DNA of 64,000 nt from Vibrio tapetis subsp. quintayensis (GCF_030409945.1 NZ_JAUFQV010000035.1:186001-250000), one strand, 5' to 3'; shown: positions 34,011 through 44,249, counted from the first letter of the stretch. Program-made: numbers and translations. Notes: a model not told the origin generated them from the sequence alone.

Positions 34011-35516
34011 ATGACTCAAGCCATTTTAGAACTGAATGAGATTGAAAAAGCGTTTCCCGGTGTGAAGGCGCTGGATAAAGCGAGCCTTAACGTTTACTCA
34101 GGTCGAGTGATGGCTTTGATGGGTGAGAATGGTGCGGGTAAATCTACTTTGATGAAAGTGCTGACTGGTATTTACAGTAAAGACGCTGGTTCAATTACGT
34201 ACCAAGGTTCGCCGTGCTCCTTTCAAGGGCCAAGAGATTCGCAGCATGCTGGTATTAGCATCATTCACCAAGAGCTGAACTTAATCCCTGAATTAACTAT
34301 CGCAGAGAACATTTTTTTGGGTAGAGAGATGACAGGTGCAATGGGGCGCATTCTTTGGAGTGATATGTACCAAGCGGCTGACAAATTGCTGGCTCGATTA
34401 AATGTGAAACATAGTTCGAAAACTCTGCTCGGGGAGTTAAGTCTTGGCGAGCAGCAGATGGTTGAAATAGCCAAAGCGCTGTCGTTTGAATCCAAAGTCA
34501 TCATTATGGATGAGCCAACCGATGCGTTAACGGACACCGAAACCGAGTCACTGTTTGACGTGATTAACGAATTGAGAGAGCAAGGCTGTGGCGTTGTGTA
34601 TATTTCTCATCGTTTAAAAGAAATATTTGAAATTTGTGATGATATTACCGTATTGCGTGATGGGCGTTTTATTGGTGAATGTGCGGTAGTCGACACCGAT
34701 GAAGACACATTGATAGAAATGATGGTAGGCCGAAAGCTAGATGAACAGTATCCACGTGTCGACGCCGAGCACGGTACAACCTGCTTAGAAGTTCGAAATC
34801 TGACAGGGTCGGGCGTTGAAAATGTGAACTTTAAGTTAGATCACGGAGAGATACTCGGTGTGTCTGGGTTAATGGGGGCAGGCCGAACAGAACTAATGAA
34901 AGTGATTTATGGCGCACTGAGTCGTGAATCAGGTGAAGTGATTTTACAAGGACAAAGTATTGATCCTCGCTCTCCACAAGAAGGGTTGGCCAGTGGCATT
35001 GCGTATATTTCAGAAGACCGAAAGGGCGACGGCTTGGTATTGGGGTTGTCAGTCAAAGAAAATATGTCTTTGTGTGCATTAGATCAGTTAACTCACCGAG
35101 GACGAATTCAACACGCTGCAGAAGTCATGGCAGTGGAAGATTTCATAACACTTTTCAATATTAAAACGCCGAGTCGTGATCAGATCATTGGTAATTTATC
35201 TGGAGGTAATCAACAGAAAGTCGCGATTGCTAAAGGACTCATGACTCGCCCCAAATTATTGATATTGGATGAGCCGACTCGTGGCGTTGATGTCGGAGCG
35301 AAGAAAGAAATCTATCAATTGATTAATAAATTCAAAGCAGAAGGAATGAGCATCATTCTTGTTTCTTCTGAAATGCCTGAAGTTCTGGGCATGAGCGACC
35401 GCATTATCGTGATGCACGAAGGTCACATCAGTGGCGAGTTCGACGCGCAAGATGCAAACCAAGAAAAACTAATGGCGTGTGCCGTGGGCAAAACGTTGAA
35501 TGAGGAAGCAGCATGA
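34011..35516 (+). CDS. rbsA: Ribose ABC transporter, ATP-binding protein RbsA
   Basis: The 501-residue protein has two ATPase domains, as is typical of sugar importers of this class. Domain 1 carries GENGAGKSTLMKVL, the signature LSLGEQQMVEIAK and IIMDEPTDALT; domain 2 has a degenerate Walker A (GLMGAGRTEL), then LSGGNQQKVAIAKGL and LILDEPTRGVD. The TDALT in domain 1 where many homologues have TDALTDTET is family-normal. Its stop overlaps the rbsC start by four bases. Confidence 0.97.
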   Translation: MTQAILELNEIEKAFPGVKALDKASLNVYSGRVMALMGENGAGKSTLMKVLTGIYSKDAGSITYQGSPCSFQGPRDSQHAGISIIHQELNLIPELTIAENIFLGREMTGAMGRILWSDMYQAADKLLARLNVKHSSKTLLGELSLGEQQMVEIAKALSFESKVIIMDEPTDALTDTETESLFDVINELREQGCGVVYISHRLKEIFEICDDITVLRDGRFIGECAVVDTDEDTLIEMMVGRKLDEQYPRVDAEHGTTCLEVRNLTGSGVENVNFKLDHGEILGVSGLMGAGRTELMKVIYGALSRESGEVILQGQSIDPRSPQEGLASGIAYISEDRKGDGLVLGLSVKENMSLCALDQLTHRGRIQHAAEVMAVEDFITLFNIKTPSRDQIIGNLSGGNQQKVAIAKGLMTRPKLLILDEPTRGVDVGAKKEIYQLINKFKAEGMSIILVSSEMPEVLGMSDRIIVMHEGHISGEFDAQDANQEKLMACAVGKTLNEEAA

Positions 35517-36511
35517 GTACTAACACCACGAGTAACCAAACCATGAAGAGTCAAACCGAACCAAAGAAAAAGTCTCTAATTAGTAAAGAGTGGCTGATCG
35601 AGCAAAAGTCATTGATAGCGTTAATATTTTTGATTGTTGTCGTGTCATTTTTGAACCCTAACTTTTTTACCGTCGACAACATACTTAATATTCTACGCCA
35701 GACCTCAGTTAACGCGATCATCGCCGTCGGCATGACCTTAGTTATTTTAACTGCGGGCATTGATTTGAGTGTTGGTTCGGTACTGGCACTTTGCGGAGCA
35801 TTCGCGGCGAGCTTAATTGCCATGGAAGTTCCGGTGTTAATTGCTGTGCCTACGGCGTTACTTGCTGGTGCTGCCTTAGGGGCGATCAGCGGGATAATCA
35901 TCGCAAAAGGTAAGGTACAAGCGTTTATCGCTACTTTGGTCACCATGACGTTATTGCGCGGTGTCACTATGGTTTACACCGAAGGTCGTCCAATATCGAC
36001 CGGTTTTACCGATACCGGTGATGCATTTGCGTGGTTTGGTACAGGTTATGCGCTAGGAATTCCGGTACCGGTATGGCTAATGGTTATTGTGTTTGCTTCG
36101 GTTTGGTACCTGTTAAACCATACTCGCTTTGGCCGTTACATCTACGCACTCGGTGGTAATGAATCAGCAACTCGCTTATCTGGAATCAACGTAGACCGTG
36201 TGAAGATCGGTGTATACGCGATATGTGGTCTACTTGCGGCACTTGCCGGTCTCATCGTCACTTCTCGACTTTCTTCTGCTCAACCAACGGCTGGTATGGG
36301 CTATGAACTCGATGCCATTGCTGCCGTGGTACTAGGTGGTACAAGCCTAGCGGGTGGACGTGGGCGAATTATGGGAACTTTGATTGGAGCACTGATCATT
36401 GGCTTCCTGAATAACGCATTGAATTTACTTGATGTTTCCTCGTACTACCAGATGATTGCGAAAGCAGTGGTTATCTTGCTGGCAGTGCTTATTGATAATA
36501 AAAATAAATAG
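35513..36511 (+). CDS. rbsC: Ribose ABC transporter, permease RbsC
   Basis: A 332-residue inner-membrane protein with about eight to ten helices (BPD_transp_2 family). Motifs include NAIIAVGMTLVILTAGIDLSVGS, GNESATRLSGI and the cytoplasmic coupling region AAVVLGGTSLAGGRGRI. A polar N-terminal extension of about 25 residues (Thr, Ser, Lys) precedes the first helix. The ATG lies in an ATGA overlap with rbsA. Confidence 0.96.
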   Translation: MSTNTTSNQTMKSQTEPKKKSLISKEWLIEQKSLIALIFLIVVVSFLNPNFFTVDNILNILRQTSVNAIIAVGMTLVILTAGIDLSVGSVLALCGAFAASLIAMEVPVLIAVPTALLAGAALGAISGIIIAKGKVQAFIATLVTMTLLRGVTMVYTEGRPISTGFTDTGDAFAWFGTGYALGIPVPVWLMVIVFASVWYLLNHTRFGRYIYALGGNESATRLSGINVDRVKIGVYAICGLLAALAGLIVTSRLSSAQPTAGMGYELDAIAAVVLGGTSLAGGRGRIMGTLIGALIIGFLNNALNLLDVSSYYQMIAKAVVILLAVLIDNKNK

Positions 36512-36594
36512 ATAAATAAACCATAACCTCCAATAACGTGAAATAGACGAGCCTTACATGCAGTTTGGCTCCAATAATACAAAGGATGATAACA

Positions 36595-37473
36595 ATGAAA
36601 AAGATAGCAACCCTAATCTCTGCAGCAGTACTTTCTGCCTCTGTATCTGTGTCTGCACAAGCGCAAGATACGATTGCAATTGTACTGTCTACACTCAATA
36701 ACCCATTTTTCGTTACCATGAAAGATGGTGCGGAAGCGAAAGCTGAAGAGCTTGGGTACAAATTGATAGTGTTGGATTCGCAAAACGATCCAAGCAAAGA
36801 GCTATCAAATATTGAAGATCTGACGGTTCGAGGCGTTAAAGCAATTTTGATCAACCCAACGGACTCTGATGCGGTTTCTAACGCGATTCGTATGGCAAAC
36901 CGAGCTAAGGTGCCAGTACTTACTTTAGATCGCGGTGCTAGCCGAGGTGACGTTGTGAGCCACATTGCTTCTGATAATGTAATCGGTGGTGAAATGGCGG
37001 GTCACTTTATTGCAGAAACCGTAGCAGACAACGCGAAAGTGATTCAACTAGAAGGTATTGCCGGGACTTCAGCTGCACGTGAGCGTGGTGAAGGTTTCAT
37101 GAACGCTGTAAAAGCAAGCAAATTGGAACTAGTAGCAAGCCAACCCGCTGATTTTGACCGTACTAAGGGTCTAAACGTGATGGAAAACTTACTGGCTGCT
37201 AACCCTGATGTACAAGCTGTTTTTGCACAAAATGATGAAATGGCACTGGGCGCATTACGTGCAGTTCAAGCATCAGGTAAAGACATTAAAATCATTGGTT
37301 TTGACGGTACTGAAGATGGGATTGCTGCTGTAAATAGAGGTAAGCTTGCTGCAACAGTAGCACAACAACCAGATATGATCGGTGCGCTAGGTGTTGCTAC
37401 GGCAGACAAAGTTCTTAAAGGTGACAAAGTGGATGCATACATCCCGGTAGCCCTGAAGATTATTACTAAGTAA
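36595..37473 (+). CDS. rbsB: Ribose-binding periplasmic protein RbsB
   Basis: The 292-residue product has a signal peptide (MKKIATLISAAVLSASVSVS, cut after AQA) and a periplasmic-binding-protein type 1 fold: TIAIVLSTLNNPFFVTMKDGA, LINPTDSDAV, VPVLTLDRGA, HIASDNVIGG and FAQNDEMALGAL with ribose contacts. The start ATG 36595 has AAAGGA eight bases upstream; a longer frame from 36565 is not used because it would bury the signal peptide. RbsB also serves chemotaxis to ribose in relatives. Confidence 0.97.
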   Translation: MKKIATLISAAVLSASVSVSAQAQDTIAIVLSTLNNPFFVTMKDGAEAKAEELGYKLIVLDSQNDPSKELSNIEDLTVRGVKAILINPTDSDAVSNAIRMANRAKVPVLTLDRGASRGDVVSHIASDNVIGGEMAGHFIAETVADNAKVIQLEGIAGTSAARERGEGFMNAVKASKLELVASQPADFDRTKGLNVMENLLAANPDVQAVFAQNDEMALGALRAVQASGKDIKIIGFDGTEDGIAAVNRGKLAATVAQQPDMIGALGVATADKVLKGDKVDAYIPVALKIITK

Positions 37474-37586
37474 TCACAAGCATAGTCATGGGGAGGGCGG
37501 TGCTCTCCTCATCTTTTCTCAATAAAGAGTAAATAGGTTTGTGTGTTCAAACCTATGTATTTTTCGATGTAATCAAGGATATTAAT

Positions 37587-38507
37587 ATGAATAAGTTGGT
37601 GGTTTTAGGCAGCGTAAATGCTGACCACGTTCTTCAGGTGCCTTCTTTTCCTCGCCCAGGGGAAACGCTTCATGGCCGCAACTATCAAGTTATTCCCGGA
37701 GGAAAAGGTGCTAATCAAGCGGTGGCGGCTGCTAGATTAAATGCCGATGTTGGTTTTATTGCCTGTGTAGGTGACGATGCGTTTGGCATTAATATCCGCG
37801 AAAGTTTCCGTGCCGATGGGATCAATACCCAAGGAGTCAAGCTACAGCCAAACTGCCCAACGGGCATCGCGATGATTCAAGTTTCTGATAGTGGTGAAAA
37901 TAGCATCTGTATCTCGGCCGAAGCGAACGATCGTTTAACCGCGCAATCATTAGAGCCGCATCTAGACCAAATACGTGAAGCTCAGTATCTTTTGATGCAA
38001 CTAGAAACGCCGATTGATGGTATTGAACAAGCGGCTAAAGTAGCAAAAGAGAGCCGCACAACGGTTATTCTGAACCCAGCGCCTGCTCGCCCGCTTTCTG
38101 ATGAATTGCTTAACCGAGTTGATGTGATTACCCCCAATGAAACAGAAGCTGAAGTGCTGACAGGCATTACAGTGACGGATGATATTTCAGCCCAAGAGGC
38201 GGCAAATGCTTTGCACCTCAAAGGGATTGAAATTGTCATGATAACGCTCGGCTCAAAGGGTGTGTGGTTAAGTCAAAACGGCCGAGGTGAGTCAATTCAA
38301 GGCTTTAAAGTGGATGTTACCGATACCACTGCCGCAGGGGACACATTTAACGGCGCACTTGTTACTGGCTTATTAGAAGATATGCCTTTAGAATCAGCCA
38401 TTAAATTTGCTCATGCAGCCGCAGCAATTTCTGTGACTCGTTATGGCGCTCAAACCTCTATTCCAAAACGACAAGAGGTTGAAGGCTTTTTAGTTGACCA
38501 TCATTAA
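37587..38507 (+). CDS. rbsK: Ribokinase RbsK
   Basis: RbsK phosphorylates ribose to ribose 5-phosphate, feeding the pentose phosphate pathway. The 306-residue product (PfkB family) starts MNKLVVLGSVNADHVL and has PGGKGANQAVAAARL, the ribose-binding and catalytic DTTAAGDTFNGALV (Asp as base) and NPAPARPLS. ATG 37587 has AAGGAT six bases upstream, so the 16 extra codons of the longer frame are dropped. It lies 113 bases after rbsB, leaving room for differential expression of the binding protein. Confidence 0.97.
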   Translation: MNKLVVLGSVNADHVLQVPSFPRPGETLHGRNYQVIPGGKGANQAVAAARLNADVGFIACVGDDAFGINIRESFRADGINTQGVKLQPNCPTGIAMIQVSDSGENSICISAEANDRLTAQSLEPHLDQIREAQYLLMQLETPIDGIEQAAKVAKESRTTVILNPAPARPLSDELLNRVDVITPNETEAEVLTGITVTDDISAQEAANALHLKGIEIVMITLGSKGVWLSQNGRGESIQGFKVDVTDTTAAGDTFNGALVTGLLEDMPLESAIKFAHAAAAISVTRYGAQTSIPKRQEVEGFLVDHH

Positions 38508-38516
38508 GGAATACAC

Positions 38517-39533
38517 ATGGCTACGATGAAAGATATTGCAAGACTTGCAGGTGTTTCAACTTCTACCGTTAGCCATGTGATCAACAAATCTCGTTATGTC
38601 AGTGAAGAGATTTCAGAACGCGTTAATAATGCAGCGAAAGAGCTAAACTACGCGCCATCAGCCCTCGCTCGTAGCTTAAAGCTCAACAGAACCAATACCA
38701 TTGGTATGCTAGTGACAACATCAACGAATCCCTTTTTTGGTGAAGTGGTCAAAGGCGTGGAACGACGCTGCTACCAGCAAAACTACAACCTGATTCTCTG
38801 TAATACTGAAGGCGATAATGAACGCATGAAAGCGTCAATAGACACGCTGTTACAGAAGCGAGTTGATGGCTTAATTTTGATGTGCTCAACGTTAGAAGGG
38901 GAGCGAATTGACGTCTTCGATCGATACGCTGATCTACCTGTAGTTGTTATGGATTGGGGCCCGATCCACTTTGCGAGTGACAAAATTCAAGACAACTCTT
39001 TGTTGGGAGGATACCTTGCAGCGAAGCACTTAATTGAAGCTGGCCACACTAAAATTGGTTGCATTACAGGGCCATTAAATCGCCATCAAGCACTTATGCG
39101 CTATGAAGGTTACAAACGCGCGATGAATGAAAATAAGCTAGAGATTAACGCAGACTGGATTTTGGAAGCTGACTTTGAATGCGAAGGAGGATACCAAGCA
39201 TTCAAAACCTTACTTACATTGCGCAACAGTAATAAAGAATTACCAACCGCACTCTTTGTCTCTAATGACATGATGGCCATGGGGGCGATCAATGCGGCTG
39301 TTGAGAGCGGTGTGAGTATTCCAGATGATATATCGCTAATTGGTTACGATGATATTCACATCGCTAAATTTATGACGCCGTCACTGACGACCATTCACCA
39401 GCCTAAATATCGACTTGGGCGAGCGGCGGTAGACACGTTACTAAATAAGCTAGAAAAGAAAACTGATCAACCACAAGTGGTTCAATTAGAACCTACCTTA
39501 GTTGAACGAAGCAGTGTGAAGCAGGTGGTCTAA
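38517..39533 (+). CDS. rbsR: Ribose operon repressor RbsR
   Basis: A LacI-family repressor of 338 residues. The N-terminal helix-turn-helix (TMKDIARLAGVSTSTVSHVIN) and hinge (LNYAPSALARSLK) are followed by a ribose-binding-protein-like core (NTIGMLVTTSTNPFFGEVVKG). It would bind the palindrome at 33466 and release it when ribose is present. It begins ten bases after rbsK, preceded by AAGGA. Confidence 0.95.
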   Translation: MATMKDIARLAGVSTSTVSHVINKSRYVSEEISERVNNAAKELNYAPSALARSLKLNRTNTIGMLVTTSTNPFFGEVVKGVERRCYQQNYNLILCNTEGDNERMKASIDTLLQKRVDGLILMCSTLEGERIDVFDRYADLPVVVMDWGPIHFASDKIQDNSLLGGYLAAKHLIEAGHTKIGCITGPLNRHQALMRYEGYKRAMNENKLEINADWILEADFECEGGYQAFKTLLTLRNSNKELPTALFVSNDMMAMGAINAAVESGVSIPDDISLIGYDDIHIAKFMTPSLTTIHQPKYRLGRAAVDTLLNKLEKKTDQPQVVQLEPTLVERSSVKQVV

Positions 39534-39560
39534 CACTTTTAGGATGTGTTTAGCTATTAA

Positions 39561-39595
39561 AAAAGCCCGCTAATTAATAATTAGCGGGCTTTTTG
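39561..39595. terminator. Bidirectional terminator between rbsR and pta
   Basis: AAAAGCCCGCTAAT pairs with ATTAGCGGGCTTTT; A-run before and T-run after serve both convergent genes. Confidence 0.92.
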
Positions 39596-39612
39596 TCTAG
39601 TAAGCTGCGGAA

Positions 39613-41763
39613 TTAAGCGTTTGCTTCACTCGCTTGCTCAGCTTGGATCGCAGTCAGTGCAACTGTGTAAACGATGTCGTCTACTAGTGCGCCACGAGAC
39701 AAGTCATTAACAGGTTTGCGCATGCCTTGCAGCATTGGACCGATTGAAACTAGGTCAGCTGAACGCTGTACTGCTTTGTATGTTGTGTTACCCGTGTTTA
39801 GGTCTGGGAATACAAATACGGTTGCTTTACCAGCTACTGGAGAATTAGGCGCTTTAGAAGCGGCTACGTTTTCCATGATTGCTGCATCGTACTGAAGAGG
39901 ACCATCAATGATCAAGTCAGGACGTTTAGCTTGAGCTAGCTTAGTTGCTTCACGTACTTTATCAACGTCTGCACCCTTACCAGATTCACCAGTAGAGTAA
40001 GAAATCATTGCAACACGAGGGTCGATGCCAAATGCCGCTGCAGAATCTGCAGACTGGATAGCGATTTCAGCAAGTTGCTCTGCGTTTGGATCTGGGTTGA
40101 TCGCACAGTCACCGTAAACCAACACTTGGTCAGGTAGAAGCATAAAGAATACAGAAGATACGATAGAAGCATCTGGTGCAGTCTTGATGATTTGGAACGG
40201 AGGAACGATGGTGTTCGCCGTTGTGTGGACAGCACCAGAAACCAGACCGTCAACTTCGTTATTCTCAAGCATCATTGTGCCTAGGAATACAGAATCTTGC
40301 AGTTTCTCGCGAGCCACAACTTCCGTCATGCCTTTCGCGCCACGAAGCTCAACCAAACGAGCAACGTAGTTTTCACGTACTGCTTCAGAGTCGATGATTT
40401 CAACGCCAGCGCCTAGCTCAACACCTTGCTGAGTTGCCACGCGACGGATTTCTTCAGGGTTACCTAGAAGAACACACGTTGCGATGCCGCGCTCAGCACA
40501 GATAGCAGCTGCTTTAACTGTACGTGGCTCATCACCTTCAGGAAGAACGATGCGCTTGCCAGCTTTACGAGCAAACTCAGTTAGCTGGTAACGGAATGCA
40601 GGTGGGCTTAGACGACGGATACCTTGAGTACCTTCGCTTAGAGAGTCGATCCATGGGCCGTCGATGTGGCTTGCAACGTGATCATTGATGAACTCGATGC
40701 GCTCTTTATCGTCAGCAGGCACTTCTAGGCTGAAGCTTTGCAGGTTCAATGACGTCTGCCAAGTGTTACCTTGAGCTTTGAAGATCGGCAAACCAGTTTC
40801 AAATGCTGGCTTACATAGGTCGCTGATTTGCTCAGGAATGTCGTAACCGCCTGTTAGTAAAATAGCACCGATTTCAACGCCGTTTTTAGCTGCAAGAGCG
40901 GCTGCAACGATTACGTCTGGGCGGTCAGCTGAAGTTACTAGCAGTGAACCTGGCTTAAAGTGCTCAATCATGTGAGGAAGAGAACGTGCACAGAACGTGA
41001 TGCTCTTAATACGACGTGACTCAATGTCACCTTCGTTGATGATTTCTGCATTTAGGTGTTTTGCCATGTCGCATGCACGAGTGGCGATTAGGTCGATGCT
41101 CCATGGCACGCAACCTAGTACACGAACTGGAGAAGTGTTGAAGATTTCCATCACTTTCATTTCGTTTTGTTTCGCGCTGTCTGCATCATCAAAGATTTCA
41201 GATAGATCTGGACGAGTACGGCCAGCTTCATCAACAGGAGCATTTAGCTTGTTGATGATAACGCCTGAAATGCTTTTGTTTTTAGTGCCGCCGAAATTTG
41301 AACATGCAATTTCGATACGCTCTTTAAGTTGCGCTGGGTTATCAGTGCCAGGCGTTGCAACAAAAACGATTTCTGCGCCAAGTGTTTTAGCAATTTCTGC
41401 GTTCACTTGGTTTGCGAACGGGTGCTTACGAGTAGGGACTAAACCTTCGATCAGTGTTACATCAGTATCATTGACCTGGTTATAACGCTCAACCACTGTT
41501 TCTAATAGCACGTCCATTTTTTCGCTACCAATCAGCGTTTCTGCTTCTGGCATTGGAATTGACGTAGCAATCTTCATATCGCTGTTCGCACTAACGATCG
41601 TTGAAGTTAGATCTGGAATATCACCACCGCTGCGAGGTTGAGCGATAGGTTTGAAGAAAGAAACTTGAACGCCTTTGCGTTCCATAGAGCGAAGAACACC
41701 CATGCTAACACTAGTAAGACCAACACCAGCGCTAGTAGGGATAAGCATAATCGTACGGGACAT
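39613..41763 (-). CDS. pta: Phosphate acetyltransferase Pta
   Basis: Pta converts acetyl-CoA and phosphate to acetyl phosphate in overflow and fermentative metabolism. The 716-residue product is the long form: an N-terminal BioD-like P-loop domain (MLIPTSAGVGLTSVSMG), a DRTGG domain in the middle (LLVTSADRPDVIVAAALA), and the C-terminal catalytic PTA domain (IVLPEGDEPRTVKAA, DGLVSGAVHTTANTI, MISYSTGESGKG). It follows ackA after 106 bases that contain a terminator-like hairpin. Confidence 0.98.
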   Translation of the reverse strand: MSRTIMLIPTSAGVGLTSVSMGVLRSMERKGVQVSFFKPIAQPRSGGDIPDLTSTIVSANSDMKIATSIPMPEAETLIGSEKMDVLLETVVERYNQVNDTDVTLIEGLVPTRKHPFANQVNAEIAKTLGAEIVFVATPGTDNPAQLKERIEIACSNFGGTKNKSISGVIINKLNAPVDEAGRTRPDLSEIFDDADSAKQNEMKVMEIFNTSPVRVLGCVPWSIDLIATRACDMAKHLNAEIINEGDIESRRIKSITFCARSLPHMIEHFKPGSLLVTSADRPDVIVAAALAAKNGVEIGAILLTGGYDIPEQISDLCKPAFETGLPIFKAQGNTWQTSLNLQSFSLEVPADDKERIEFINDHVASHIDGPWIDSLSEGTQGIRRLSPPAFRYQLTEFARKAGKRIVLPEGDEPRTVKAAAICAERGIATCVLLGNPEEIRRVATQQGVELGAGVEIIDSEAVRENYVARLVELRGAKGMTEVVAREKLQDSVFLGTMMLENNEVDGLVSGAVHTTANTIVPPFQIIKTAPDASIVSSVFFMLLPDQVLVYGDCAINPDPNAEQLAEIAIQSADSAAAFGIDPRVAMISYSTGESGKGADVDKVREATKLAQAKRPDLIIDGPLQYDAAIMENVAASKAPNSPVAGKATVFVFPDLNTGNTTYKAVQRSADLVSIGPMLQGMRKPVNDLSRGALVDDIVYTVALTAIQAEQASEANA

Positions 41764-41830
41764 GTGAGGAGTACCTATGACTATCTAAAAGAAACTCAAC
41801 TTATTATTATGGAGTAAATTGAGCAGCTGA

Positions 41831-41861
41831 TAAAAAACTGGCTAACCTAAGTTAGCCAGTT
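41831..41861 (-). terminator. Intercistronic terminator between ackA and pta
   Basis: On the minus strand AACTGGCTAAC pairs with GTTAGCCAGTT around TTAG and is followed by six T. It probably lowers pta relative to ackA. Confidence 0.8.
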
Positions 41862-41869
41862 ATTTTAAA

Positions 41870-43066
41870 TTAAAGACCTGCTAGCTCTGCAGTGTCTTCA
41901 GCGATAACTAGCTCTTCGTTAGTAGAGATAACCATTGCTGGGATGCGGCTGTTAGCCGTAGTGATTGTGCCTTCGCCGCCGAAACGTGCTTTAAGGTTTG
42001 CTTCGCTGTCAACTTCGATGCCGAAGATGCCAAGACGGTTAAGAACCATCTCACGGATAGGACCAGAGTTCTCGCCGATACCGCCAGTGAATACGATAGC
42101 GTCTAGACGACCTTCAAGAGTTGCAGTGTAACCAGCAACGTACTTAGCAAGACGGTGACAGAACACGTCCATTGCACGTGTTGCTTCTTCTTTCTCGCCG
42201 TAGTTGTCTTCAACGAAACGACAATCAGAAGTCACTTCAGTTAGACCTTGTAGGCCAGACTCTTTAGTTAGCATGTTGTTGATTTTCTCAACAGAGTAAC
42301 CAAGGTTGTCGTGCATGTGGAAAATGATAGCAGGATCGATATCACCACAACGCGTACCCATTACTAGACCTTCAAGAGGAGTAAGACCCATAGAAGTGTC
42401 TACAGATTTACCGTTCTTGATAGCACATACAGATGCGCCGTTACCTAGGTGACAGTTGATGATGTTTACTTCTTCAACTGGCTTGTCTAGTAGCGTTGCA
42501 CACTCACGAGTGATGAACAGGTGAGAAGTACCGTGCATGCCGTAGCGACGGATACCGTGCTCTTTGTAAAGGTTGTACGGAAGCGCGTATAGGTAAGACT
42601 CTTCAGGCATTGTTTGGTGGAAAGCAGTATCGAACACAGCAACGTTTTTAAGTGCTGGGAATGCAGCTTGTGCTGCTTTGATACCAATGATGTGTGCAGG
42701 GTTGTGAAGAGGCGCAAGTGTTGCACAGTCTTCGATACCTTTAAGAACTTCATCAGTAATAAGTGCAGATTTAGTGAACTGCTCGCCGCCGTGTACAACA
42801 CGGTGACCGATTGCTGCTAGGTTTTCAGCTAGTTCAGGCTTAGACGCGATGATAGTTTCTACCATAAACGCTAATGCTTCTTCGTGTGCAGCACCGTTAC
42901 CTAGTTGAGCTTCGTGTTTACCATCAAGTTTCCACTTGATACGTGCTTCAGGAAGGTGTAGACATTCTGCAAGACCTGTTAGGTGCTCGTCGCCAGATAC
43001 TGCGTCGACAACCGCAAACTTAAGAGAAGAACTACCGCAGTTTAAAACTAAAACTAGCTTAGACAT
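41870..43066 (-). CDS. ackA: Acetate kinase AckA
   Basis: AckA makes ATP and acetate from acetyl phosphate and ADP. The 398-residue product has the ASKHA-fold signatures VLNCGSSSLKFAV near the N-terminus, VFDTAFHQTMPEESYLYALP, and the ADP-binding VFTGGIGENSGPIREMV towards the C-terminus. The catalytic residues (Asn, Arg, Asp, Glu) are in the expected positions. It is the first gene of ackA-pta and is divergent from yfbV, as in E. coli. Confidence 0.98.
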   Translation of the reverse strand: MSKLVLVLNCGSSSLKFAVVDAVSGDEHLTGLAECLHLPEARIKWKLDGKHEAQLGNGAAHEEALAFMVETIIASKPELAENLAAIGHRVVHGGEQFTKSALITDEVLKGIEDCATLAPLHNPAHIIGIKAAQAAFPALKNVAVFDTAFHQTMPEESYLYALPYNLYKEHGIRRYGMHGTSHLFITRECATLLDKPVEEVNIINCHLGNGASVCAIKNGKSVDTSMGLTPLEGLVMGTRCGDIDPAIIFHMHDNLGYSVEKINNMLTKESGLQGLTEVTSDCRFVEDNYGEKEEATRAMDVFCHRLAKYVAGYTATLEGRLDAIVFTGGIGENSGPIREMVLNRLGIFGIEVDSEANLKARFGGEGTITTANSRIPAMVISTNEELVIAEDTAELAGL

Positions 43067-43407
43067 GTGTATGATTACCTGTTATTTCGTCTGAAAAATT
43101 CAGTTAGGGTGAAAATCAGTAACAAGAATATAAGGTATTTATAAAACCTACATTATTCTTGCTCAAAAAACTTGAATTTCCGTATAAAAAGACACATCGA
43201 TGATTTAATGACGTGCTTGCAATCCTAGCAAACAGTTCTCTTAGAGTTGCCTAAATTGTAAATAACAGCAACAATGAGATTGAGGGTTAGCTAAGGATAG
43301 CGATAATGTCTCAATATAACAAAAAAATTTGAATGCATTTTAACTAGAATCAATTTTTTTGCAGCTTTTTTTTAATGGTTGTAGATTTATTTTAGTGAGA
43401 GGTCGAT
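43067..43407. other. ackA-yfbV divergent intergenic region
   Basis: An AT-rich 341-base stretch with A and T runs near 43320-43376. It must hold the ackA and yfbV promoters, but I see no clear hexamer pairs or recognisable operators and no ORF with a ribosome site. Confidence 0.5.
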
Positions 43408-43860
43408 ATGAGTGAGAAAATAGGATTGTTCCATAGCTTAAAAGATGGCCAAAAATACATGGATATCTGGCCGGTGCGTAAAGAGTTGACACCTCTGTTT
43501 CCGGAGCAGCGTATTATTAAGGCAACGCGCTTTGGCGTCAAAGTCATGCCAGCGGTTGCTGCTATTAGTGTATTAATGCAAATGGTATTTCAAAACTCAC
43601 AAGCCATGCCGCAAGCTATCGTTATGGCATTGTTCGCTATCAGCCTTCCGTTACAAGGGATGTGGTGGTTAGGCAATCGTTCTAACACTCAACTCCCTCC
43701 TGCGTTAGCCGGTTGGTATCGTGAAATTCACGGCAAAATTATTGAGGCAGGCGGTGCGCTGGAGCCGATTAAATCGAAACCTCGCTACAAAGAACTGGCC
43801 ACTACGCTCAATCGTGCATTTCGCCAACTTGATAAGAGTGCACTGGAACGCTGGTTTTGA
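43408..43860 (+). CDS. yfbV: UPF0208 membrane protein YfbV
   Basis: YfbV is a small inner-membrane protein linked in E. coli to limiting the extent of the Ter macrodomain. The 150-residue product has the family motifs GLFHSLKDGQKYMDIWPVRKEL and LPPALAGWYREIHGKI, two membrane segments (about residues 45-65 and 68-88), and a C-terminal NRAFRQLDKSALERWF. GAGAGG precedes the ATG. Synteny with ackA-pta is as in Enterobacteria. Repeat array D begins right at its stop codon. Confidence 0.95.
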   Translation: MSEKIGLFHSLKDGQKYMDIWPVRKELTPLFPEQRIIKATRFGVKVMPAVAAISVLMQMVFQNSQAMPQAIVMALFAISLPLQGMWWLGNRSNTQLPPALAGWYREIHGKIIEAGGALEPIKSKPRYKELATTLNRAFRQLDKSALERWF

Positions 43861-43937
43861 GGGAAGTGCTCAAAAGTGAAGTGCTAAAAGCTAAGTACTA
43901 AAAGCTAAGTACTGAGTGCCAAAAGCCAAACGCGATT
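43861..43937. repeat. Heptad-periodic repeat array D, downstream of yfbV
   Basis: From the yfbV stop onward the sequence reads in mostly 7-base steps: AAGTGCT, then AAGTGCT, AAAAGCT, AAGTACT, AAAAGCT, AAGTACT, GAGTGCC, AAAAGCC. It is the left-arm orientation of array B, without a matching right arm. A separate terminator follows. Confidence 0.85.
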
Positions 43938-43967
43938 ACAGCGACGGGTTTGCTTTGAGAATACAGA

Positions 43968-44009
43968 AACAGCCAAAGCAAAAGTGATTTTGCTTTGGTT
44001 GTTTGTTTT
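43968..44009 (+). terminator. Rho-independent terminator after yfbV
   Basis: AACAGCCAAAGCAAAA pairs with TTTTGCTTTGGTTGTT (one wobble) around GTGA, followed by TGTTTTT. The next 240 bases have no gene. Confidence 0.85.
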
Positions 44010-44249
44010 TGGGTACTTTTCTTTGTAGCCTAGCAATCGGGCCTCATCCTAATGGTGTTCTTGTCAATCCCTTCTTAAAAATTACCAATTCTGAATTTGG
44101 TTAATATTCACACAGAAGATGCTGGCCGACGTTTGTCCTATCGTACGGTAAATCGGCTGGTTTTGTGTGCTATCTATCACTTATCCCGGGTTTTGTTATT
44201 TTCGTGTTAATCGTCGCTTCCATTTTGCTCTATTTACTGGTAAAAAAGT